From assembly GCA_900768995.1 (NCBI GenBank), contig CAAGEZ010000068.1, positions 1-29,330 on the forward strand: DNA of 29,330 nt, in the 5' to 3' direction. A model generated the notes under the pieces. The model was given only the letters and a program-made list of their open reading frames with translations. It did not search any database and was not told where the DNA came from. Positions 1 through 8,781 of this stretch are shown in pieces. The DNA comes from Oscillospiraceae bacterium (lineage in GTDB: Bacteria > Bacillota > Clostridia > Oscillospirales > Ruminococcaceae). Both the position numbers and the translations under genes were made by a program. Numbering within the stretch: the stretch's first letter is position 1; each line of letters opens with the position of its first letter.

Positions 1-29
1 CTACGCCCCCTGTGATGTCGCTATTTAGC

Positions 30-83
30 AAATAAAAAATGACGAATGTTCTTTGACAGCTAAATGCTGTAAGAACATTCGTC
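30..83 (-). terminator. Intrinsic terminator of tRNA-Leu
   Basis: A 13-base arm at 41-53 is perfectly repeated in reverse at 71-83, with an inner ACAGC/GCTGT pair around a TAAAT loop. On the minus strand the stem is followed by a T-rich run (positions 40 down to 30). It lies directly downstream of the tRNA-Leu 3' end. Confidence 0.85.
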
Positions 84-84
84 A

Positions 85-167
85 TGGTGCGGGTAACAGG
101 ACTTGAACCTGCACGCCGAAGCAATAGATCCTAAGTCTATCGTGTCTGCCAGTTTCACCATACCCGC
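85..167 (-). tRNA. tRNA-Leu (anticodon TAG)
   Basis: The acceptor arms GCGGGTA and TACCCGC pair, and the discriminator A is followed by an encoded CCA (85-87). The anticodon stem ATAGA/TCTAT encloses the loop CTTAGGA, giving anticodon TAG (reads CUA). The long variable arm containing CTTCGG is the class II feature expected for Leu. The T-arm motif GGTTCAAGTCC is present. Start and end are set by the acceptor stem. Confidence 0.95.
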
Positions 168-178
168 ATAACCATTTA

Positions 179-207
179 ATTATAACATTCAAATCCCCGC
201 AAGTCAA
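179..207 (-). promoter_or_regulatory. SigA-type promoter of tRNA-Leu
   Basis: On the minus strand TTGACT (202-207) and TATAAT (179-184) are separated by exactly 17 bases, ending about 12 bases before the mature tRNA. The match to the vegetative consensus is close. Confidence 0.85.
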
Positions 208-305
208 GATGATAATAAAAAGTTTACAAGGCTTTTTTCGTCAACATTTCAGCAATATGGCATAAATACACAAATAAGGGGCGAGGTAATCTGTAATTAT
301 GCCGA

Positions 306-334
306 TTGAAAAAGGTAGACATTAATGATATAAT
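306..334 (+). promoter_or_regulatory. SigA-type promoter, extended -10, for the secreted protein at 420
   Basis: TTGAAA (306-311), a 17-base spacer, then TATAAT (329-334) preceded by TG (326-327). The predicted start near 341 gives a leader of about 80 bases. That leader holds a small hairpin (arms 361-369 and 376-383), which could protect the 5' end. This last point is inference. Confidence 0.8.
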
Positions 335-419
335 TATTCTGTAAAATTATTTACAATCGTTTTCCCTGCCCATTCGCAGGAAAATGATTAACATTTAAAT
401 TTTTTAAGGAGGAGATAAA

Positions 420-2807
420 ATGAAGCTGAAAAAGATCATAGCGTCTTTGACAGCGGCGGCTATGGCTGTTACCACTATGGCCTTTGCGCCTTTGAGCGTG
501 AGTGCAGTCAATGCTGTTGATTTCGGCTCAAGCGATGGACAATGGGCTCAGGCAGACTTTGTTAATCAGTCATCATCAGAAATGACCGGCGTAGACCTTA
601 CATCGGTTACATCTGTAACATTCAATGCAGTGGCATATGACCTCAATTATGGCTGGAATAACGGTCAGTTCTATGTTGATGGAAATAATTGGGCACAGAA
701 ATCCTTTGGCGGTTCAAATTCAAGCGTTGATGTAACTCTTGATGCTGCTCAGACATTTTCTATGTCACTCGACTTTGGTGTAAAGGTTGATGATAATAAC
801 AACTGGGCTCTTGGTTGGGGCACAGGCACTGGCAACGGTGCATTTGCTATTTTATCCATTGATTTTTATGAAGGCTCATCTAAAATAGGAACATGGGCAG
901 ATAATGAATGGTATGAAACAAGCGAGAGCGTATTTGTTCCTGTTGACTTTGGCTCAGCTGACGGACAGTGGGCTCAGAGTGATTTTGTTAACCAGTCTTC
1001 AGCTGAAATGGCAGGTGCAGACCTTACAGCCGTAACATCTGTAAAGATTAATGCACTTGTTTATGACCTTAACTATGGTTGGAATAACGGTCAGTTCTAT
1101 GTTGATGGAAATAATTGGGCACAGAAATCCTTTGGCGGTTCAAATTCAAGCGTTGATGTAACTCTTGATTCTGCTCAGGCGCTTTCAGTGACATTAGATT
1201 TTGGCGTAAAGACAGACGATAACAACAACTGGAGTATCGGCTGGGGCACAGGAACAGGAAAAGGTGCTTTTGCGGTTTATTCCATTGAATTTTTTGCAGG
1301 CAGCGAAAATGTTGGTATATGGACAAACAATGTTTGGCTCCCTGAAACGGTTGCTGTCAAGTCCGTAAATGTAACCCCCTCTACCGCAGCACTTGTTGTA
1401 GGCGACACAACAACTCTCAAAGCAGAAGTTCTTCCCGCTGACGCAACAGACCCCACTATCACTTGGAAATCTTCCGATGACAAGGTTGCATCTGTTGACG
1501 AAAATGGCAAGGTAACAGCCGTTGCAGAGGGCAAGGCAACTATCACAGCAGCATCTAATGCAGATTCTGCAATTTCCGGCTCCTGCGAAGTTACAGTAGT
1601 TTCTCCCGAAGCTGAAAAGTATGCTCTTAACATTACAAAGCTCGAAAACGGCACAGTAGCAATCAAGGGCGATATTACCGAAGCTTTTGCAAACGAAACC
1701 ATTGAGCTTGTTATAACTCCCGATGCTGATTATGCTCTTGACACCGTTACAGTAAACGGCAAGACTATCAGCGGCACATCTTTCACAATGCCCGCTGAAG
1801 ACGTGACTATTACAGTTACATTCAAGAAGATAGGCTCCGCAGGTGCTGAGATCGTTGCTCCCGAGGGCGTAAGCGTAAGCTTCGCAGGCTCCAAGGAGGA
1901 TATCCTCAAGGCTGTATTCGGTGATGACTATGCAGACCTCGTTGCATCAGGCTACAAGCTCGATGTTGTAATGACCGTAAAGGACGAGACCGCAGTTTCC
2001 GCAGAGGACAAGGCTCTTGTTGAGGGGGCACTTTCCAATGATATGCACATCGGTCTCCTTATCGACGTTTCTCTCGTAATGACCAAGGACGGCGTTTCCT
2101 CTGTTGTTGCAAACAGCAGCAAGCCCGTTTCCTTCGCTATCGGCGTTCCCGACAGCGTAATTGCCGACGGCAGAACATATTCCGTTATCAGAGTTCACGA
2201 TGGCGCAGCTGAGGACATCGGCGGAACATATGATGCTGCTAACAAGACTATCACAGTTTCTTCCGACAAGTATTCCACATATGCAGTAGTTTACAAGGAC
2301 GCTCCCGCTCCTCAGCCCGAGCCTACAGTGACCTACTATCCTATCACAGCTGACAGAAACGTTACCGCTTCCGCTTCTTCCGCAGCAGCAGGTGAGCAGA
2401 TCAATGTAAGAGTTAATTTCGGCTATGATGCGTATGTTTACTGCGGCGGCAGAGTTATCAGCAAGATCACCGAGAACGGCAGCTTCACAATGCCCGCAGG
2501 CAAGGTAACTATCGTTACTCAGGCTAACGGCTATCTTGTAATGATAAAGAACGCAGCTCCCAACTCCTACATCTTTGTTTATGATGCAGATATGAACTAC
2601 ATCAAGACAAACGGCTCTGTTAAGGGCATCAAGGGTGAGGGCAAGGTTACAGTTAAGCTCGGCGAGGAATACGCAGGCAAGACTGTTACCCTCTACAAGG
2701 GCAGAAAGAGCACAAGCGTTAAGCTCGACAGCCTGACTCTTGACGAGAACGGTAATGCTACATTTACCGTTGAGGGCGGCAAGAATTACACAGCAGTTGT
2801 TGAGTAA
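420..2807 (+). CDS. Secreted multi-domain protein with two lectin-like repeats, a Big2 domain and an InlB-type repeat
   Basis: This is a 795-residue exported protein. It has a signal peptide (residues 1-29, KK then a hydrophobic core ending LSVSA). Two related modules of about 135 residues follow (33-168 and 175-310); each begins DFGS.DGQWAQ and contains GWNNGQFYVDGNNW, an aromatic and Asn-rich beta-sandwich style suggestive of carbohydrate binding. A Big2 Ig-like domain (about 317-398), an InlB-type 'bacterial repeat' (about 403-470) and two further modules to the C-terminus complete it. No catalytic domain, dockerin, LPXTG or membrane anchor is seen, so it is probably released or held non-covalently. 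The start follows AAGGAGGAG (406-414), six bases before the ATG. The modules do not let me assign a CBM family. The first ~300 codons use more T/A-ending codons than the rest, which looks like domain assembly. Role in binding plant polysaccharide is inference. Confidence 0.75.
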   Translation: MKLKKIIASLTAAAMAVTTMAFAPLSVSAVNAVDFGSSDGQWAQADFVNQSSSEMTGVDLTSVTSVTFNAVAYDLNYGWNNGQFYVDGNNWAQKSFGGSNSSVDVTLDAAQTFSMSLDFGVKVDDNNNWALGWGTGTGNGAFAILSIDFYEGSSKIGTWADNEWYETSESVFVPVDFGSADGQWAQSDFVNQSSAEMAGADLTAVTSVKINALVYDLNYGWNNGQFYVDGNNWAQKSFGGSNSSVDVTLDSAQALSVTLDFGVKTDDNNNWSIGWGTGTGKGAFAVYSIEFFAGSENVGIWTNNVWLPETVAVKSVNVTPSTAALVVGDTTTLKAEVLPADATDPTITWKSSDDKVASVDENGKVTAVAEGKATITAASNADSAISGSCEVTVVSPEAEKYALNITKLENGTVAIKGDITEAFANETIELVITPDADYALDTVTVNGKTISGTSFTMPAEDVTITVTFKKIGSAGAEIVAPEGVSVSFAGSKEDILKAVFGDDYADLVASGYKLDVVMTVKDETAVSAEDKALVEGALSNDMHIGLLIDVSLVMTKDGVSSVVANSSKPVSFAIGVPDSVIADGRTYSVIRVHDGAAEDIGGTYDAANKTITVSSDKYSTYAVVYKDAPAPQPEPTVTYYPITADRNVTASASSAAAGEQINVRVNFGYDAYVYCGGRVISKITENGSFTMPAGKVTIVTQANGYLVMIKNAAPNSYIFVYDADMNYIKTNGSVKGIKGEGKVTVKLGEEYAGKTVTLYKGRKSTSVKLDSLTLDENGNATFTVEGGKNYTAVVE
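654..743 (+). repeat. 90-base identical segment, copy 1 (within module 1)
   Basis: This is base-for-base identical to 1080-1169, exactly 426 bases (142 codons) downstream, while the sequences on either side have diverged. Confidence 0.95.
1080..1169 (+). repeat. 90-base identical segment, copy 2 (within module 2)
   Basis: Second copy of the segment at 654-743. It encodes the Trp/Asn/Gly-rich core of the second lectin-like module. Confidence 0.95.
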
Positions 2808-2830
2808 TTCTCCTCTTTAAATCAATAGAA

Positions 2831-2862
2831 AAGGCTTCGGCAGGAATGGCTGCCGAAGCCTT
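2831..2862. terminator. Bidirectional intrinsic terminator
   Basis: A perfect 13-base stem (2831-2843 with 2850-2862) has a 6-base loop. It is followed by T's on the plus strand and by TTTTCT on the minus strand, so it can end both the secreted-protein transcript and the convergent feoB transcript. Confidence 0.9.
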
Positions 2863-2866
2863 TTTG

Positions 2867-4969
2867 TTATATAAACAAATGATATGCGCCGTTCACGATG
2901 CCGCAGAGGATAAGTCCCGTAACGGTGGGGAGCGCCATTGCAAGCAAGGTCTGCTTTACCGAACCCGTTTCCTTTTTTATGGTAAGGCAGGTGGTGGAGC
3001 AGGGGAAGTGGCAGAGCATAAATATGATAACGCACAACGTTGTCGCCCACGTCCAGCCGTTTGCCGCAAATATCTCTGCCATTGCGCCGCTGCCCGCCTC
3101 GGTGAGGGTGCTCTGACCCGTGTATATCATCATCATTATTGGCAGAACTATCTCATTTGCGGGAAAACCCAGGATAAACGCAAGGATTATCACCCCGTCC
3201 ATACCGAAAAGCCTGCCGAACGGGTCAAGGAAATCGGCACATCTCGAAAGCAATGTCACATCTCCCACGGATATGTTCGCAAGGAGCCATAATATCAGCC
3301 CCGCAGGAGCCGCCACGGTCACAGCTCTGCCGAGAACGAACACCGTTCTGTCAAGGAGTGAGCGGACAAGTACCTTGCCTATCTGCGGACGGCGGTATGG
3401 AGGCAGTTCAAGGGCAAAGGAGGTTGCTGTACCTTTCAGGACGGTTTTTGAAAGAAATCGTGACATAATAAAGGTGAGGACTGCGCCGAGAGCTATGACG
3501 CCCGTGAGCATAAGCGCACTGACAAGGTTTCCACTGCTGCCTGCCACCGCAAGCATTCCGATAAGGGTTATAAGTGCGGGAAAACGTCCGTTGCAGGGCA
3601 TAAAAACGTTGGTGAGAATTGCTATCTGCCGCTCTCTTGGTGAATCGATTATCCTGCACCCCGTGACCCCCGCCGCATTGCAGCCGAGACCCATTGCCAT
3701 TGTAAGAGCCTGTTTTCCGCAGGCATTTGCACGGCTGAAATACCTGTCGAGATTGAACGCCGCCCGTGGAAGATATCCCACATCTTCAAGGAGGGTGAAA
3801 AGGGGAAAAAATATCGCCATAGGCGGCAGCATTACCGATGTTACCCAGGTGAGGACACGGTACACCCCGTCAATGAGCATACTCTCCGCCCATTCGGTGC
3901 AGCCTGCGCCGCAAAGCCACCCTCTGAGCACCTCGCCAAGCGATGAAAACGCCGAGGACAGCCACTCTGATGGATAATTTGCCCCCGCAATGGTTATGTA
4001 AAATATCACCGCCAGCATCAGGATCATCACGGGCAGACCCAATATCCTGTGAGTGAGTATCCTGTCTATCCTGCGGTCACGCTCATAGTAATCGGGCATA
4101 TCCCGCCTTACAGCCATATCCGCAATTTCCTCCGCACGGCGCACTATGGCAGTGACGGTAAGGTCACGGAGAGCGGCGGCATCTGTGCCCTTTTCGTTTA
4201 AAATGGAAACGGCACGGTCATATGCACTGCCAAGCTCGCTTTCCTTGTCACCCAGGGCATTTTTCAGCTCACCGCAGGTAAAGCTGTCAAGGGTGGAGAT
4301 AAATTCCTCGCTCCGTTCAAGGATTCGCAGGGCGGCAAAACGGGTGCATATCCTGCCTTTTAGGATATTTTCAAGGGCGGGGGCCAGCTCCTCCACAGCA
4401 CGCTCCACTTCATCGGAATATATGACAGGCGGGGTTGAAAGCTCCGTTTCGCACATTTCCCCCACCCGTGCCAGCATTTCGTCAAGCCCTGTGTCATTTC
4501 GTGCAATAACGCCGCAGACGGGCACGCCGAGTATTTCTTCGAGTTTTCCAAGGTCAACGGAAATTTTCTTTTTCGCCGCTTCATCAAGGAGATTTACGCA
4601 TATCATCGTGTGAGGTGTAATTTCCATTACCTGAAGTGCAAGGTTTAGGTTTCGTTCAAGACAGGAAGCGTCGCAGACCACAATGACCCCCTCACTGCCG
4701 CCGTATGCTATAAAATCCCTTGCCACCTGCTCCTCGGCGGAATGCGCCATAAGGGAATATGTGCCGGGGAGGTCGGTGAGGACGATGTTCCCGCCGACCC
4801 GCAGGCATTTTCCCCTTGCGGTGGAAACGGTCTTGCCCGTCCAGTTGCCCGTGTGCTGGTTCATACCCGTGAGGGCGTTGAAAACGGTGGATTTGCCCAC
4901 GTTCGGGTTGCCTGCAAGAGCGATGCTCACCTCTTTTTCTGTCCTCTCGGGGCGGTCATATCTGCTCAA
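2867..4969 (-). CDS. feoB: FeoB ferrous iron transporter (G-domain fused to membrane permease)
   Basis: FeoB imports Fe2+ across the inner membrane. The N-terminal GTPase domain shows G1 GNPNVGKST, G3 DLPG and G4 NLLD. A helical GDI region follows, then a polytopic permease with the two gate repeats, including LGCNAAGV and MPCNGRFPALI. At about 700 residues it has the usual length for the Clostridia-type FeoB. No ATG or GTG start is available. The longest frame begins at TTG 4987 but has no ribosome site. TTG 4969 is preceded by AAAGGA (4979-4984) at 9 bases, so I chose 4969. No feoA or feoC is adjacent, so any partner must be encoded elsewhere. It is convergent with the secreted protein and divergent from pepF. 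The family is clear; the metal is inferred from the family. Confidence 0.93.
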   Translation of the reverse strand: MSRYDRPERTEKEVSIALAGNPNVGKSTVFNALTGMNQHTGNWTGKTVSTARGKCLRVGGNIVLTDLPGTYSLMAHSAEEQVARDFIAYGGSEGVIVVCDASCLERNLNLALQVMEITPHTMICVNLLDEAAKKKISVDLGKLEEILGVPVCGVIARNDTGLDEMLARVGEMCETELSTPPVIYSDEVERAVEELAPALENILKGRICTRFAALRILERSEEFISTLDSFTCGELKNALGDKESELGSAYDRAVSILNEKGTDAAALRDLTVTAIVRRAEEIADMAVRRDMPDYYERDRRIDRILTHRILGLPVMILMLAVIFYITIAGANYPSEWLSSAFSSLGEVLRGWLCGAGCTEWAESMLIDGVYRVLTWVTSVMLPPMAIFFPLFTLLEDVGYLPRAAFNLDRYFSRANACGKQALTMAMGLGCNAAGVTGCRIIDSPRERQIAILTNVFMPCNGRFPALITLIGMLAVAGSSGNLVSALMLTGVIALGAVLTFIMSRFLSKTVLKGTATSFALELPPYRRPQIGKVLVRSLLDRTVFVLGRAVTVAAPAGLILWLLANISVGDVTLLSRCADFLDPFGRLFGMDGVIILAFILGFPANEIVLPIMMMIYTGQSTLTEAGSGAMAEIFAANGWTWATTLCVIIFMLCHFPCSTTCLTIKKETGSVKQTLLAMALPTVTGLILCGIVNGAYHLFI

Positions 4970-5058
4970 AGCATCAAGTCCTTTCAAATATTATTTAAAT
5001 TTGTTTTTATCATAATATTATATTGCTGTGCGGACTTGTACTATGCGGAAAATTAATA

Positions 5059-5087
5059 TTGACTAATTTCCCGTTTAGAGGTAAAAT
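5059..5087 (+). promoter_or_regulatory. SigA-type promoter of the peptidase operon
   Basis: TTGACT (5059-5064), a 17-base spacer and TAAAAT (5082-5087). A second TATAAT lies directly after it (5088-5093). The leader is about 30 bases to the ATG at 5125. Confidence 0.7.
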
Positions 5088-5124
5088 TATAATATATATC
5101 AAACACAAAGGAGACTGCATCATT

Positions 5125-6816
5125 ATGAAATTTTCCGATATGAAATACACCCGCCCCCATATGGACACCCTGAAAGCCGCCGCAGACAAGGCAGCCGCCG
5201 AGATAAAGGCAGCCGTGTCCGCAGATACCGCCGCCGACGCATATCTTGCCTGGGACAAGACCGCAGGGGGCTACAGCACAATGTACAACCTCTGCTATAT
5301 CCGCCACACCATAAACACCGAGGATAAATTCTACAGCGAAGAGAACGAGTTCTTCGACAACACAAACCCAACCTTTACCGAGTACAATCAGGCAGTGGCA
5401 AAGGCGCTTGCGGAAAGTAAATTCCGCCCGGAGCTGGAGAAAAAATTCGGCAGGGTGATGTTTATAAATACCGACATTTTCCTTAAAAGCTTTTCTCCCG
5501 AAATTGTTCCCGAAATGCAGGAGGACAACAAGCTGACCACCGAGTATGAAAAGCTCATCGCCTCCGCTCAGATAGATTTTGACGGCAAAAAGCTGACACT
5601 TTCCCAGCTCACCCCCTACAAGCAGTCCCCCGATGATGAGCTTCGTCATAAGGCGTGGGCGGCTGAAAGCGGATTTTACAAGGAGCACGAAGCCGAGCTT
5701 GACCGAATTTACGATGACCTTGTGCGTGTGAGAAACGCCGAAGCGGTTAAAATGGGTTTCAAGGATTATGTGCCTCTGGGCTATCTCAATATGTGCCGAA
5801 ACAGCTACACTGCGGAAGATGTAGCTAAATTCAGAGAGGCAGTGGTGAAATATATCGTTCCCGCCGCTGACAAGCTATACAGAGAGCAGGCAAAGCGCAT
5901 CGGTGCGGCATATCCCCTCAGATACCCCGACACACCCGTTGCCTACCGTGACGGAAACGCCGTTCCCAAGGGCACTCCCGAGGATATCCTTGAAGCGGGC
6001 AGACGCTTTTATCACGCCCTTTCTCCCCTCACAGCCGAGTTTTTCGACTTTATGATGGAAAATGAACTTATGGACGTTCTCAGCCGAAAGGGAAAGGCTG
6101 CGGGGGGCTACTGCACCGAGCTTACCGACTTTGAATGCCCCTTTATCTTTGCAAATTTCAACGGCACTCAGGGCGATGTTGAGGTAATAACCCACGAAGC
6201 GGGCCACGCCTTTGCGGCATATGTGAACCGTCACAAGCGCCCCACCGATATCCAGCTCCCCACTCTCGAAAGCTGCGAGATACACTCTATGACAATGGAA
6301 TTTTTCGGCTGGGCAAGCGCAGAGGATTTCTTCGGAGAGGGTGCAAAGAAATTCTGCCGCAAGCATTTCGAGGACGCTATAAAGTTCATTCCCTACGGCT
6401 CAATGGTGGATCATTTCCAGCACATTGTCTATGAAAACCCCGCAATGACCCCCGCAGAGCGCATAGAGGAGTGGAAAAAGCTCACCGCAGTTTATATGCC
6501 TTGGATAGACCTTGACGGCAGCCCCTTCTACGGCGAGGGCAGGGCTTGGCAGCGCCAGACCCACATCTACGAACGCCCCTTCTATTATATTGATTACTGC
6601 CTTGCACAGACCGCTGCCCTTGAATTCTGGGTAATTATGCAGCGTGACAGGAACGAGGCATTTGAGAGATATATGAAGCTCGTTTCTCTTGGCGGTACTG
6701 AGACCTTTGACGGACTTGTCGCCGCTGCGGGACTTGACACGCCTTTCGGTGACAGTGCTCTTAAAACCATTGCGGAGGCTGCGGAGAAGTGGCTTTCGGA
6801 AAATCCTGCGGAGTAA
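5125..6816 (+). CDS. pepF: M3 family oligoendopeptidase F
   Basis: This is a 563-residue cytoplasmic zinc metallopeptidase that cuts short oligopeptides. The zinc site is seen directly: HEAGH (H357, E358, H361), with a probable third ligand E385 in CEIHSMTMEFF. The C-terminal motif GEGRAWQRQTHIYERPFYYIDYCLAQ is the typical substrate-side signature of PepF. The start at 5125 follows AAAGGAG (5107-5113). A longer frame from 5023 runs through the promoter and is not used. There is no signal peptide. It is followed 26 bases later by an M20 dipeptidase, so the two plausibly act in sequence on imported or recycled peptides. Confidence 0.93.
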   Translation: MKFSDMKYTRPHMDTLKAAADKAAAEIKAAVSADTAADAYLAWDKTAGGYSTMYNLCYIRHTINTEDKFYSEENEFFDNTNPTFTEYNQAVAKALAESKFRPELEKKFGRVMFINTDIFLKSFSPEIVPEMQEDNKLTTEYEKLIASAQIDFDGKKLTLSQLTPYKQSPDDELRHKAWAAESGFYKEHEAELDRIYDDLVRVRNAEAVKMGFKDYVPLGYLNMCRNSYTAEDVAKFREAVVKYIVPAADKLYREQAKRIGAAYPLRYPDTPVAYRDGNAVPKGTPEDILEAGRRFYHALSPLTAEFFDFMMENELMDVLSRKGKAAGGYCTELTDFECPFIFANFNGTQGDVEVITHEAGHAFAAYVNRHKRPTDIQLPTLESCEIHSMTMEFFGWASAEDFFGEGAKKFCRKHFEDAIKFIPYGSMVDHFQHIVYENPAMTPAERIEEWKKLTAVYMPWIDLDGSPFYGEGRAWQRQTHIYERPFYYIDYCLAQTAALEFWVIMQRDRNEAFERYMKLVSLGGTETFDGLVAAAGLDTPFGDSALKTIAEAAEKWLSENPAE

Positions 6817-6842
6817 TATTACAGAGCGAAAGGATAATTTTT

Positions 6843-8231
6843 ATGATAAACGATATCTCAAAAAAAGCCCCCGAATATACCGACAGTGCCGTAAAGCTGC
6901 TGTCGGAGCTTATCTCATTTAAAAGCGTTATGGGTGCTCCCGAAGCGGGAATGCCCTACGGAAAGGACTGCGCCGAATGCCTGAATTATGCGGCAGAGGT
7001 GCTTGCCGCCGACGGCTTTAAGGTGAGAAATTTTGATAATCACGCCATTACTGCGGATTTCGGTGAGGGCAAGGCGGAGCTTGGGATACTCTGCCACCTT
7101 GACGTTGTTCCCACCGAGGGGCAGGAATGGACCGGTGACCCGTTCAAGGCAGAAGTCCGTGACGGCAGGGTTTACGGCAGAGGTGCTATTGATGACAAGG
7201 GTCCTGCGGCGGCTGTCATCACCGCAATGCGAATGATACGTGACAGCGGCATAAAGCTTTCCAAAAACTTCCGCCTTATTCTCGGCAGCAACGAGGAAAA
7301 CGGCTCGGAGGATATGGAATACTATACCTCAAAGGAAAGCTTTCCCCCTATGCTCTTCACCCCCGACGGCAGCTTTCCCGTTATCAACATTGAAAAGGGT
7401 ATGATACGCCTTGGCATCACAGGCGAATATACAATGGGCACCAAGGCACTTGTGTCACTTGTGGGCGGAAGTGTGGCAAATGCTGTTCCCGAAAGGGCAA
7501 TGGCAGTCGTTATGGGCTTTGAAAAGGACGATATTGAAAAGCTTTGCGGCAAGTATCAGCCCGATGGGGTTATATTTGATGTAGAAAAATCAGATAATAA
7601 TACTATTTGTATAAAATCAAAGGGCAGGGGTGCTCACGCATCAACTCCCGAGCAGGGCAAAAACGCCCTTACCGCCCTTATAAAGCTGCTTTCCGAGATG
7701 AACTTTGACGGCGATATTTCCCATAAGCTCAAGGCTATGGCAAGGCTTTATCCCTATGGCGACAGTGAGGGAAAGGGCATCGGTGTAAGCTGCCGTGACG
7801 AGCTTTCGGGAGGATTGACCCTTGTTCTGAGCCTTGCGGACTGCAAAAACGGAAAGTTCAGCTTTATGACCGACTGCCGCTTCCCCGTTTGCAAAACAAG
7901 CACCGATATCATATCGGTTATGACCGAAAAGCTGTCAGAGGTGGGGCTTTCGGCTAATACTGCCCTTTCAAGCGAGCCTCACCACGCCGATGAAAACAGC
8001 GATATGATAAAAACGCTCCTGTCCGTTTACACCGACTGCACTGGCAGGGAGGGAAAATGCATAGCTATCGGCGGCGGCACATACGTCCACGATACCAAAA
8101 ACGGCGTTGCCTTCGGTGCTGAATGGAGCGATGAGAACAATATGCACGGTGCAGACGAATTTATCGGCATAGATGAGCTTACCCGTGACATTGAGATATA
8201 CTGCGAGGCGATTTTAAGGCTGTGTCTGTAA
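6843..8231 (+). CDS. pepV: M20 family dipeptidase, PepV type
   Basis: This 462-residue zinc aminoacyl dipeptidase probably finishes the peptides made by the upstream oligopeptidase. M20 ligands are visible: H85 and D87 in CHLDVVP, bridging D118 in IDDKGP, the catalytic Glu pair at 151-152 in NEENGSED, D175 in TPDGSFP, and a late His in GGGTYVHDT. The GQEWTGDPF motif after the first ligand is typical of PepV. AAAGGA (6829-6834) sits 8 bases before the ATG at 6843, which rules out the longer in-frame start at 6789 inside pepF. The 26-base gap and shared direction indicate one transcript from the promoter at 5059. Confidence 0.92.
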   Translation: MINDISKKAPEYTDSAVKLLSELISFKSVMGAPEAGMPYGKDCAECLNYAAEVLAADGFKVRNFDNHAITADFGEGKAELGILCHLDVVPTEGQEWTGDPFKAEVRDGRVYGRGAIDDKGPAAAVITAMRMIRDSGIKLSKNFRLILGSNEENGSEDMEYYTSKESFPPMLFTPDGSFPVINIEKGMIRLGITGEYTMGTKALVSLVGGSVANAVPERAMAVVMGFEKDDIEKLCGKYQPDGVIFDVEKSDNNTICIKSKGRGAHASTPEQGKNALTALIKLLSEMNFDGDISHKLKAMARLYPYGDSEGKGIGVSCRDELSGGLTLVLSLADCKNGKFSFMTDCRFPVCKTSTDIISVMTEKLSEVGLSANTALSSEPHHADENSDMIKTLLSVYTDCTGREGKCIAIGGGTYVHDTKNGVAFGAEWSDENNMHGADEFIGIDELTRDIEIYCEAILRLCL

Positions 8232-8281
8232 AAGAGGCAGCCCGACGCAAAAATGTTGAAAGATAAAAGGAATGAATAGCA

Positions 8282-8689
8282 ATGGGTTCATCAGCATCAA
8301 AATATTTTGAGATACCGAAATTTTTCGTGTTCGGCGAAAAGGGCGTTTTTTCGGGCAGTGCGGCGGAAAAGAATATGAACTACAAGGTGGTCCCAAACTG
8401 CCCCAAGGAGGGTGACAAGACCCTGAGAGCATACATCTGGTCGGGCAGGAACTGCATAGACAAGTCCGAAGATGTGGAAATGCGTGAGTTTCCTCTTTCC
8501 GAAGAGGGTCACGCAGAGATGCTCAGATGGCTCGAAGAGGAATATCTGAGCCGTGAGACCGTCCCCACCTTTATTGATAAGCAGAGAGCCTACAAGGAAC
8601 TTGTCTGCGATGAATACTTGGACCTTGACGACTATCTGAATGACCCTGAGAGGATAAAGCGGAGAGTCGAAGCCGAAGCAAATAAATAA
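8282..8689 (+). CDS. Small hypothetical protein, third gene of the peptidase operon
   Basis: I do not recognise this 135-residue soluble protein. It is acidic and rich in Glu/Lys, has no signal peptide, membrane segment or Cys pair, and contains helical stretches such as EGHAEMLRWLEEEYLS and an acidic DEYLDLDDYLNDPERIKRR tail. AAAGGA (8266-8271) lies 10 bases before the ATG. It starts 50 bases after the dipeptidase stop and ends just before a strong terminator, so it is the last gene of the pepF-pepV transcript. The coding frame is well supported by the ribosome site and context; the function is unknown. Confidence 0.75.
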   Translation: MGSSASKYFEIPKFFVFGEKGVFSGSAAEKNMNYKVVPNCPKEGDKTLRAYIWSGRNCIDKSEDVEMREFPLSEEGHAEMLRWLEEEYLSRETVPTFIDKQRAYKELVCDEYLDLDDYLNDPERIKRRVEAEANK

Positions 8690-8700
8690 GTATAAAAACA

Positions 8701-8739
8701 ACACCGCCCGAGGATATATCTTTCTTCCTCGGGCGGTGT
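8701..8739. terminator. Bidirectional intrinsic terminator
   Basis: A perfect 14-base GC-rich stem (8701-8714 with 8726-8739) is followed by T-rich sequence on the plus strand, and by TGTTTTTATA on the minus strand. It closes the peptidase operon and the convergent PASTA-protein gene. Confidence 0.9.
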
Positions 8740-8781
8740 CTTTATGTTCCGTTTTGTTTCTTTCTTTTGTTCATCACAAGC

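Noticed and set aside
420..2807. Cellulosomal or sortase-anchored protein
   Set aside because: No dockerin repeat, cohesin, SLH or LPXTG motif can be seen in the 795 residues.
3120..3977. A 285-codon plus-strand frame within feoB
   Set aside because: feoB on the other strand has all family motifs over the same bases; the plus frame has no start signal and a Ser/Arg-rich, non-protein-like composition.
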